Source: Russula earlei (Eukaryota > Basidiomycota > Agaricomycetes > Russulales > Russulaceae). Taken from it: a stretch of DNA of 16,415 bases. Position 1 is the stretch's first letter. Every line of letters starts with the position of its first letter. The stretch lies in contig JAGFNK010001014.1 in the NCBI GenBank assembly GCA_025769875.1, positions 1 to 16,415 on the forward strand. The letters are read 5' to 3'. The notes under the pieces were generated by a model. That model did not search any database, was not told the DNA's origin, and worked only from the letters and a program-made list of their open reading frames with translations. Of this stretch, positions 7,889 to 16,094 are shown in pieces. A program made the translations under genes and the position numbers.

Positions 7889-9420
7889 TGTCAAGACTCA
7901 CTGTTGAACAAACCAGTTCAAGAGCAAGGAATAAGCTCGAAGATGAGTCGATAGATGTCTAGGACAGCGTGGGCAAGGAGGAGGGTCCAAAGAAGTACCA
8001 GGTACCAGAGAGGTACAGTTACTGGTAGAGACAAGCAGTTATGAAGAGAGGAGGCCAGAGTGACACAAGGGGATGGTCCTAAAGGAGTATCCCAGGGATA
8101 GAGAGTGCCATAAACAAATGGACAGTCTGAAGACTGTCCACTACATTATTGAGCACTTGTCAAGACTCGCTGTTGAACAATCCAGTTCAAGAGCAAGGGA
8201 GAAGCTCAAAGATGAGTCGATAGACATCCAAGACTGCGTGCATGAGGAGTAGGGTCCAAAGCAGCGCCAGGTACCAAAGGGGTACGGTCACTGGTAGTAT
8301 TGAGAAATTACGCAGGGAAGAGGCCAGGGTGGTCACAAGGGGACGGTCCTTAAGGGAGTATCCCAGGTGTAGAGAGTGCCATAAACAAATGGACAGTCTG
8401 AAGACTGTCTGCTACTTTATTGAGCGCTTATATACTACAGGGGGACTGCTAAATAGGGAACAAGTTGTAACCTTGTTATCAAGCACAATAGCTGGATGAG
8501 TAAGAGGTCGGGGAATGCTTACTGAGCATGCTCAGTCATGCTCAGTAAGCTGCTGAGTAAGGAGGCCCTGTTGATGAGTAAGAGTCACTACTGTACACAT
8601 GCTTACTGTCCTAGTACACGTGCGAAACACCTGATTCATTTACTGTTAGTTAGTTTAGGGCCGGTCATTTGAGGACTTGTAGTTTGATTTGGGAATTGGA
8701 GTTGCTTATAAGGCCCTTTATATAGTTCTATTAGGGTTCTTAGAGTGGACCCTAATACTTATATTAAGGTCCTTAGTATCGCCTTATAGTTCGTTCTATG
8801 GTTATTAGAGTTAGTCTAATAACACGTAGTAGGCTTGTTAGTATCTTGTTAGTGTCTCTTGTAGAGCACTTAGAGTCGTCATAAGGGGTCCTTAGGGAGG
8901 CTATAATACTGTCCTTTATTGCTGAAAGGGTTGCCACTAAGTGGGGCTTGCTGTATGTCGATTGTGCCGAGAATCGCTTGCGCGACAATGCATGCGCAAT
9001 ATTGTGGACACCCCTACTCACCCCTTTTGTCCGTGTGAACAGGGTGACACCATAGGGGCTGGGTTTCCTCTAATAAGGAAGGGTCCTTCAAGGGCCCTCT
9101 CCGGAGAATGGTTCATGACAGCACTTATATACTACAAGGGAACTGCTAAATAGGGAACAAGTCATAACCTTGTTATCAAGCACAATAGACGGATGAGTAA
9201 GAAGCAGGGGTATGCTTAGTGAGCATGCTCAGTCATGCTCAGTAAGCTGCTGAGTAAGGAGGCCCATAATGATAAGTAAGGGCCTTTAGAGTCCACGTGT
9301 TCACTGCTTAGTGCACGTGCAAAACATCTGATCCATTTACTGTTAGTTAGTTTAGGGCCGGTCAATTGGGGACTTGGGGTATCTGTCAGTGGAGTAGTGT
9401 TGCCTATAAGGCCCCTTATA
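7889..9420 (-). repeat. gypsy-2 LTR copy B, truncated and split by copy C
   Basis: The left part, 7889-8157, starts TGTCAAGACTC like the other copies. It stops at GAGCACT and resumes at 9121 with GCACT|TATATACTACAAGGG, exactly where the family sequence continues. It then ends abruptly at GGCCCCTTATA (9420), so about 400 bp of the expected LTR is missing on the right, where a gypsy-1-type LTR begins. Confidence 0.85.
8158..9120 (-). repeat. gypsy-2 solo LTR, copy C (963 bp), nested in copy B
   Basis: Starts TGTCAAGACTC and ends GTTCATGACA. It is flanked by GCACT at 8153-8157 and 9121-9125, a perfect 5-bp duplication of sequence in LTR B. It keeps many CpGs near its right end, consistent with being younger than its host. 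Confidence 0.92.
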
Positions 9421-9940
9421 CAGTATTGTGTTCAGAACACATTGATTGCATCTTCCTGAAGATGTATTGAAGAAGCAATGAATTGCATTGCTTCTGTTCC
9501 AGATGTGACTGTATTGCTGTGTATGTCATTTCCTGATTTGGAAAGTACTTATGACACCAAGATTGCTACTATGGAAGCACTTAATGCTTCCAGCACTGAG
9601 ATCATTTACAGTAGAAGCAACTATTGCTTCTATGAGCTGACTTTGCTACTATAGCACCAACCAGTACTTACAGTAGCAAGAACCTTATCCCTGAGGGCTC
9701 TATAAAGCCCCCAGTTCATAGCAGTTGAGCCTTAAGCTTGACTTAGTTTGCCAATCCCAAACAGTTGACTCCTACCCTGTCTGCAGAAGCCCCTCTCATC
9801 TTGTTGACATACAATAGAAGGACATAATACTCCTTCCCCTCCACAAGTATTGCTTGCTTGACTCAAGCATATCTGCATTGGTAGGACATGTTTATAGACA
9901 TGACCATTGATCTTATTTAAGGCACTTTGGAACCTTAACA
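9421..9940 (+). repeat. Old gypsy-1-type LTR, 5'-truncated, opposite orientation
   Basis: The plus strand here matches the minus strand of 3045-3648 nearly throughout: ATTGCATCTTC near the start, the GAAGC hairpins, a TATAAAG box at 9701-9707, the transcript-start block (9721-9745, with CTTGAC where gypsy-1 has CTCGAC) and the closing CCTTAACA at 9933-9940. About the first 110 bp of the LTR are absent; copy B is cut at the same point. After 9940 the sequence is not the gypsy-1 PBS. Most CpGs of the first copy are TG or CA here. Confidence 0.85.
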
Positions 9941-10039
9941 CAACTGCAAAGAAGGTTAGGAGGAGCTTGGCACCACCAAACAGAACACACCAACACATTT
10001 CCCTCATTAAACAGTCAAAGGGCAAAAACCACCCTAAGA

Positions 10040-11810
10040 TTGCTAGCAAACCAAACACCAGCAAACAGCCCCCGCATAGAGGCTTTCTCTAACCCCCCAA
10101 CAGGCACACCAGACTGGAATGGCCATGTTATGATAGATACAGGTGGAGCTAACCACTTAGAAACATGTCAAAACCAAACCAAAGAAGAACTGATATCAGT
10201 TCTCTGCCATGCCAGAACAGCCATCAACATTTTCTGCAATGGAATCAAAACCAACAAAGACCACACAGACAACAAACAAATTGGTGCAATAGCATTGGTA
10301 CTATACAAAGATGGGAAAGTATGGGGACACAGGGAATGAGCCCTCAGAATAGCAGTGACAGATGAGAACACCCTCACATGCTCCCTCACAACTGGACTAG
10401 AAGTCCTATCTGACTATCTTAATTCACTAACAACACCAACAGACATGCTAGTCCACATGTGCCTGCCAACATGCACCACCACCAAACAAACCATCAATTC
10501 CAAACCCCACAAAAAACAAGAGGCAGCCCTACACCATTTGACACAACTAGGTGAGATCCTAACAACTCATCCCCAAATGAACATAAAACTGCTCTGGATA
10601 CCCAGAGACATAGCAAAAGTGGGGTACCAGAAGGCTAAACACCTAGCCACCTACACAGCACACACAGCACATGCTGAAGGAAACAAACACAGACCCCATG
10701 TCACTGTGCAAGCAAAGGAGGAAACATGAAAAGGAGGCAGTAGCAGAATGGGAGAAGAACTGGCACCATGCACCATGCACCTCCCTTGCCTACCACACAG
10801 CCCTCACCAAACTGCCAGATGGAAAACCACACCCCACCACCATTGCACAAAAGAGGTGAGACAAAGCAAACACAGAAAGGTGCAACACCAAACCACAAAA
10901 CCCCAGAACAGAACATCAATGTTAAGATCCGCTTAGATCTTAATACCGACTCTTAGTGAAAAGAGTTGCTTGATATAGTTCAAGCACTAGACTTCAAATC
11001 CTTTGATATTATCTCAGGAAGAATAAATGTAAGAGATGAGAAGAGTCTCTTTTCACTTAGAGTGCTTGAGAGTTTTGAGATAGTTTGACAAGAATGATGT
11101 TCTTTGTCGTAGAGAGTAAGTCGAGCGTAAGGCTCAACTGTTGGTACATCAGACTATTTATACGATATCTCAGCAATGGCTGATCCGTTTTGTACAAGAC
11201 TCGGGGTGCACATAGCTAAGAACCAGTAGTATCCAAAAGCGTAGAGCGCAATTCGAAAGTATCAGAAATGACTCACACGTGAGTCATCTTTTCCTTAGTA
11301 TCTGTCATCAATCAGTAAGCTATCAGTCATCGAGCTAGTAAGCGATCCGTAAGCAGCAAGTAAGCAATGAGTCATCAATCAGTAACTGATCAGTCAGCAG
11401 TCAGTAAGCAAGCATTGGTAAGCAAACAATAGAGATGCAAACTAGATCCTAACAATCAAGCTAAGTTCCCCAGACTAATCACCTCCACTCTTTACCACTT
11501 CATCACAGGACACACCTTCACCAGGGAGTAAACACAACACTTCCACCCAAGACATACACCCACACAAATTGCCTGCCAATGTGGCAAAACCCCCCAGACA
11601 GTCAAGCATGTGCTCCTGTTCTGCCCAATCCACAATGATGCACACCAAAGACATCTGTCTGCAAGAGGCTGCCCATGAAACATCACTCAGCTGTTCAACC
11701 ACCCTGAGTGGAGACAGAGCATGCTACACTTCTTTAAAGAAACCAAGGCATGCCTCAAACCAAGAGAACTTTGGGACCCAGGAAGAACAAGGGAGAGAGA
11801 GGACATATAG
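10040..11810 (+). pseudogene. LINE ORF2 C-terminus: RNase H-like domain and CCHC zinc finger, inactivated
   Basis: An RNase H-like fold is suggested by IFCNGIKT (about 10229), IGAIALVLYKDGKVWG (10279-10326) and LLWIPRD…GYQKAKHLATYTA (10591-10660), which correspond to the usual DGS, I-x-W-x-PGH and G-N-E-x-A-D-x-LA signatures. The first Asp is Asn and the AD is AK, so catalysis should be lost. A TGA at 10337-10339 interrupts the domain. The frame changes near 10700 and runs to the LTR F site at 10919. It resumes in phase at 11460 with LYHFITGHTF, then a zinc finger CQCG…KHVLLFC (11574-11627; CX1CX7HX4C), with TAA at 11529 and TGA at 11676 in frame. The ORF ends at TAG 11808-11810. The product would have been the reverse-transcription protein of a LINE; this copy cannot make it. 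Confidence 0.8.
10920..11454 (-). repeat. Solo LTR F (535 bp) of a third self-priming-type family, with target duplication
   Basis: Plus-strand ends are TGTTAAGATC and GATCCTAACA. It is flanked by ATCAA at 10915-10919 and 11455-11459. The orientation is inferred from the minus-strand TATA box TATAAATAG (11162-11154) and the transcript-start block (11142-11117), which matches gypsy-1 at 25 of 26 bases with the same 34-nt spacing. The rest of the LTR is unlike gypsy-1. It holds an array of GTAAGC words (about 11310-11435), upstream of the promoter in this orientation. CpGs are kept. Confidence 0.88.
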
Positions 11811-12067
11811 ATGTCCCATAACACCAACCACAGCCACCACACACTACACCCTATTGCTGCCATACTGCCCTAGCAGACTACATATAAACCCATAATGCCT
11901 AAACACACTATGTCACTACATAGCCCATGACTGCCTCTGGATCACATCATATGTGCTGCAGTATACAAATGCAGATTCAAAAAGAAAAAAGAAAAAAAAA
12001 GTGCTCTTCTTTGGAGCAGACAAAAAACAAATAAAAAATACAAAGGAGCGCTTTATGAAGCTCTGGG

Positions 12068-13021
12068 TGTCAGAACTCACTATTGAACAATCCAGTTTAA
12101 GAGTGAGATAGGAGCTTGGAGATGAGTTGACTGAGTTTGAGAACAAAGTTGGCAAAAAGCACAGTCCACATGAGTAGTAAGTACCAGAGGGGGACTGGTA
12201 CTGGCTGTGATCACAGAAGGAGAGGGCCAGGGTGTACTAGATGGGGTGGTCACAAAGGAGTACTCTCAGTAATGGAGTGCCACAAATCAAATGGACAGTC
12301 TGAAGACTGTCCACTACTTTATTGAGCACTTATATACTACAAGGGAACTGCTAAATAGAGAACAAGTTATAACCTTGTTATCAAGCACAATGAGAGATGA
12401 GTAAGACATCAGGGAAAGCTTAGTGAGCATGCTCAGTCATGCTCAGTAAGCCACTGAGTAAGGAGGTCCTAGACAATGAGTAAGGACCCTTAGTGCCCAC
12501 ATGTTCACTGCCTAGTGCATGTGCAAAGCATCTGCTTCATTTGCTGTTAGTTAGTTTAGGGCCAGTCTTTCTGAGACTTGGAGTATTTGACGGTGAGGAG
12601 GTGTTCCTTATAAGGCCTCTTATAAGGTTCTATTAGGGTTCTTAGAGTCAACCCTAATATCAGTATCAAAGTCCCTAGTGTTGTCTTATAGTTTGTTCTA
12701 TGGTTATTAGTTAGTCTAATAACATGTTCTAGGGTCTATAGTATCTTCATCAGAATCCAATATAAGGACTTTAGGGTCATCCTAAAGGGTCCTTATAAAG
12801 TCTTTAGTGTTGCCCTTTACTGCTAGATAGGTTGCCACCAAGTAGGGCTTGCTGTATGTTGATTGTGCCTAGAATCAATTGCACCACAATGTGTGTGTGA
12901 TATTGTGGACACCTCTACTCACCCCTTTTGGCCATGTGAACAGGGTGGCACCATGGAGCCTAGGTTTCCTCTCATAGGGAAGGGTCCTTCAAGGGCCCTC
13001 TCTGGGAAATGGTTCATGACA
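12068..13021 (-). repeat. gypsy-2 LTR copy D (954 bp), no clear target duplication
   Basis: Starts TGTCAGAACTC and ends GTTCATGACA, full length for the family. The flanks are CTGGG (12063-12067) and CCAGG (13022-13026), two mismatches, and the DNA on either side belongs to different elements: LINE 3' region left, Copia pol right. It has the strongest CpG loss of all copies. Confidence 0.88.
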
Positions 13022-13034
13022 CCAGGAATGTTGA

Positions 13035-13824
13035 GATCTGGGTGATGCCCAAGAATTTCTACACATGCACATTCAACACAAGTCTGGCCAGATACACTTG
13101 GACCAGACTGAATATCTAAAGAAAGTGCTGCAGTGTTTTGACTTGCTTAATGCAAACCCTGCTCCTACTCTGCTACCAGAGGGCTATCACCCCTCTCCCA
13201 ACACTTCCAATGCAGACCCAGCCTTGCAGTCTAAATTCCAGCAAGTTATAGGATTACTCCTATACATAATGCTTGGAACATGCCCTGACATAGCCTGTGT
13301 GGTCCCTAAGTTGTTGCAACATGCTGCCATTCCCTTAGAGGATCATTTAAATTGTGCACTCTACATTTGCCAATACCTCTTGGGAACTGCCAATTATTCA
13401 CTGGTCTATGATGGCCCTTCAAATGGTGGGCTAATGGCATATGCTGACTCAGATTGGGCCTCTGACCCAACAAACCACAAGTTGACTACTGGCTATATGG
13501 TGAACCTGGCAGGAGCAATATTCTCTTGGAACTCACAAGCACAAAAAACTGTCACTCTCTCCTCAACTGAAGCTGAGTACATGTCGCTCTCTGACATGAG
13601 CAGACAGTTAGTTTGGATAAAGTCCTTACTATCAGAACTAGGCATCAACCTTGCTCCCATCCCATTATTTGGTGACAATCAAGGCTGAAGTCATACAAAA
13701 TAAACAGGTGGAGCTATACTTTATTGAAGGGGCTAATAACCCCACCAATATGTTCACCAAGAACCTTGGACACATCAAGTTCCTCAAATTCAGAGAGCAG
13801 CTAGGACTAACATTCTACCCCTGA
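13035..13824 (+). pseudogene. Copia Pol C-terminus (reverse transcriptase end and RNase H), decayed
   Basis: The frame begins DLGDAQEFLHM at 13035, the usual start of the late RT segment, followed by QIHLDQTEYLKKVL and CPDIACVV. RNase H is clear: AYADSDWASDP (about 13440-13470), then TGYMV, FSWNSQAQKTVTLSSTEAEY (13522-13581), with the catalytic Asp and Glu retained. At FGDNQG the frame ends in TGA (13686-13688). The expected 25-30 residues with the KHID(V/I)RYH motif are missing, and the protein resumes in another frame with NKQVELYFIEG…MFTKNLG, ending LGLTFYP and TGA (13822-13824). An out-of-frame deletion is the simplest explanation. The upstream domains (gag, integrase, RT active site) are gone. 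Confidence 0.88.
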
Positions 13825-13861
13825 GTGTGGGAAAATGCTTGCAGCATCTACCAATGCACTT

Positions 13862-13873
13862 AGCAAGGGGGAG
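13862..13873 (+). promoter_or_regulatory. Copia polypurine tract
   Basis: AGCAAGGGGGAG lies directly before TGTCAAACC, the expected plus-strand primer next to the 3' LTR, about 40 bp after the pol stop. It confirms that pol and LTR belong together. Confidence 0.75.
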
Positions 13874-14230
13874 TGTCAAACCAGAACCCTGATGGATCAG
13901 AGAAGGCAAAGACCTCTCCAGTAAGGTTTTAGATACAACATAGATGTTACATGTTAGGTAGAACAATTGTAGATACAGATATGGGACTAGGGTTATGCTC
14001 TCTATGATATCTAGCACATGATGCAGCCTCATGCTGCATCTGGAACATTTACACACTGGATGCACAATATATTGCTCTACACCCCAATATCACTTGAGCA
14101 TTTAGCACAACCTTTTAGGTGGGTTGCTTAGCCTGTCAGCTGTGTTCTATAATGCACAACATAATTTTTATGTGACCTTGCACATATCATTTTTGGATGT
14201 CATTTTGAGTGCAAAATTAACACTGCTATA

Positions 14231-15119
14231 CAGTGACCCAAAAAACCATTCAAATGTTTTGTACATTTTCATTGTATTAACTATATCTGGAGAACCACTG
14301 CAGCTAATAATATGTAACTGGGTTTGTTCTAAAGCTCTACATCATAGCTTTGTAATGGTATACTGTATACAGCATAAGCATAATTATTTAGGAAGATATA
14401 AGGTATGTTTGCTGGTGTACCCATTTGAACAGTTTTTTGGCCTTGGTTAGTGAATTCATTATTTCTCAGACTAAGATTCATATTCTTTCCCCAGAGGGCT
14501 AAAATTGAACATGGAGGTCATGTGACCTATAATAAACTCAAACCATGTGCAAATAAGCCAAAACAGCTGCTTCTTCTTCACCAACAACATCATGAAGTCT
14601 CTTCTTCCTCATGAAGTCAACTACATCATCTCCTGTCTCCAGGCCAACCATTCAGTCTGTAACATTGCCAAGGCAGCACACAGAAGCATTGGTTCAATCA
14701 CCAACATTTGCCAGAAATACCTTCCTGACCTTCCAAAGTCCTCTGGAGGTCATCCTTCCAAGCTCTCTGACCTTGACATCTGCTATGCCACACACCTTCT
14801 TAGCTCTGGAGAAGCAGATACTGCTCCTCAGGTTGCTAGAAGGTTGGAGGTCATCAAAGAGTCCACTATTTCCAATCAGACCATTCAAAACTACCTTAAC
14901 AAGGCAGGCTTGAAGGCAGTTACAAAGAAGAAGAGGCCTTACCTTAAACCAAGTCACTATAGGGCCAGAAAGGACTTTGCAGAAAAGTACCTATACTGGA
15001 CTGTGGGGGACTGGAAGAGGGTAATTTGGTCAGATGAGACCAAAATCAATCGCATGGGCTCAGATGGCAAGAAATGGGCTTGGAAAAAAAGAGGAGAGCA
15101 CCTTTCTGAATGCCTTGTT
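14231..15119 (+). mobile_element. Tc1/mariner-type DNA transposon, left part only
   Basis: A candidate left end CAGTGACCCAAAAAACC at 14231 follows a TA (14229-14230), the usual Tc1-type end and target. A 360-bp AT-rich 5' region leads to the transposase start at 14592. The element is cut at 15119 by LTR E of gypsy-2; the right half should lie beyond the window, past the other end of gypsy-2, unless it was lost. Confidence 0.75.
14592..15119 (+). pseudogene. Tc1-like transposase, N-terminal 176 codons, cut by gypsy-2 LTR
   Basis: ATG at 14592 is chosen because it is the first in-frame ATG before the DNA-binding domain; the open frame extends upstream to 14547 without an ATG. A first helix-turn-helix (VNYIISCLQANHSVCNIAKA…SIGSITNIC) is followed by the family-typical LPDLPKSSGGHPSKLS, a second helix-turn-helix region (TISNQTIQNYLNKAGLKA) and the start of the DDE catalytic domain, WKRVIWSDETKINRMGSDG, with the first Asp (SDE) present. 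The frame is intact up to GEHLSECLV and then enters LTR E. The second Asp and the final acidic residue are missing from the window, so no active enzyme can be made from this part. Confidence 0.88.
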
Positions 15120-16080
15120 TGTCAAGACTCACTGTTGAACTATCCAGTTCAAGAGCGAGGGATAAGCTCGAAGACGAGTCGATAGACGTCCAAGACCGCG
15201 TGGGCAAGGAGTAGAACCCAGAGGAGCAACAAATACCAGAGAGGTATTGTTACTGTGAGAGTAGAACAATCACGCAGGGAAGAGGCCAGGATAGTCACAA
15301 GGGGATGGTCCTTAAAGGAGTATCCCAGGAATAGAGAGTGTCGTAAACAAATGGACAGTCTGAGGACTGTCCACCACTTTATTGAGCGCTTATATACTAC
15401 AAGAGAACTGCTAAATAAGGAACAAGTCATAACCTTGTTATCAAGCACCATAGAGTGATGAGTAAGAAGTCGGAGGACGCTTACTGAGCATGCTCAGTCA
15501 TGCTCAGTAAGCTGCTGAGTAAGAAGCTTCTCTTGATGAGTAAGAGCTCCCATTGTCCACATGTTCACTGCTTTAGTGCACGTGCAAGCACCTGATTCAT
15601 TTTCTGTTAGTTAGTTTAGGGCCGGTCATTTGAGGACTTGTAGTTTGGTTAGGGAATAGTGTTATCTTATAAGGCCCTTATATAGTTCTATTAGGGTCCT
15701 TAGAGTTGACCCTAATACTTCTATTAAGGTCCTTAGTGTTGCCTTATAGTTCGTTCTATAGTTATTAGAGTTGGTCTAATAACGCGTTGTAGGGCCTTTG
15801 ATACTAGGTTAGTACCTATTGTAGAGTTCCTAGGGTCATTCCAAAGGGTCCTTAGAAAGGCCCTAATGCTGTCTTTTGTTGCTAGAAGGGTTGCCTTTAA
15901 GTGGGGCTTGCTGTATGTCGATTGTGCCGAGAATCGCTCGCGCAACAATGCGTGCGCGATATTGTGGACACCTCTACTCACCCCTTTTGCTCGTGTGAAC
16001 AGGGTGACACCATAGAGGCTGGGTTTCCTCCTATAAGGAAGGGTCCTTCAAGGGCCCTCTCCGGAGAATGGTTCATGACA
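15120..16080 (-). repeat. 3' LTR of gypsy-2, copy E (961 bp)
   Basis: Plus-strand ends are TGTCAAGACTC and GTTCATGACA; in sense it begins TGTCATGAACC. The gypsy-2 polypurine tract and chromodomain lie directly on its right, so in minus-strand order this is pol, PPT, 3' LTR. The flanks differ (TTGTT left; right is the element itself), as expected for an LTR still attached to its element. It has the most CpGs of the five copies, so it is probably the youngest. Confidence 0.9.
15676..15684 (-). promoter_or_regulatory. TATA box in gypsy-2 LTR (copy E)
   Basis: The sense strand has TATATAAGG here, about 400 bp into the LTR. The same word, with small changes, sits at the matching place in copies A and C. 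A promoter role is inferred from position and sequence only. Confidence 0.5.
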
Positions 16081-16094
16081 TTCATCCCCTCTTT
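16081..16094 (-). promoter_or_regulatory. gypsy-2 polypurine tract
   Basis: The sense strand reads AAAGAGGGGATGAA directly before the LTR start TGTCATGAACC, and it overlaps the pol stop TAA (16095-16093). Such a tract primes second-strand synthesis. It fixes the orientation of LTR copies A-E. Confidence 0.75.

Larger units (their letters stand above)
9941..12067 (+). mobile_element. Non-LTR retrotransposon (LINE) remnant, 3' part
   Basis: A decayed ORF2 end with RNase H and a CCHC segment, followed by an A-rich untranslated stretch (runs of A around 11976-12036). The left end abuts the old LTR at 9940 and the right end abuts LTR D, so the 5' part is missing and the 3' end is not defined. Solo LTR F sits inside. 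The plus strand is strongly CA-rich and almost free of CpG, consistent with long decay. Confidence 0.8.
13022..14230 (+). mobile_element. Ty1/Copia retrotransposon remnant: pol end, polypurine tract and 3' LTR start
   Basis: The fragment starts at the edge of LTR D within reverse transcriptase and runs through RNase H, the pol stop (13822-13824), a polypurine tract and an LTR start TGTCAAACC at 13874. The right end of the LTR could not be fixed; CCCCAATATCA near 14092 is one candidate. The stretch up to the Tc1-like end at 14231 is AT-rich and holds nothing else I recognise. Confidence 0.8.

Noticed and set aside
9907..10092. Separate small gene at the LINE left end
   Set aside because: It spans the LTR/LINE junction; the part after 9940 reads like LINE linker sequence (basic, Pro-rich) in a shifted frame.
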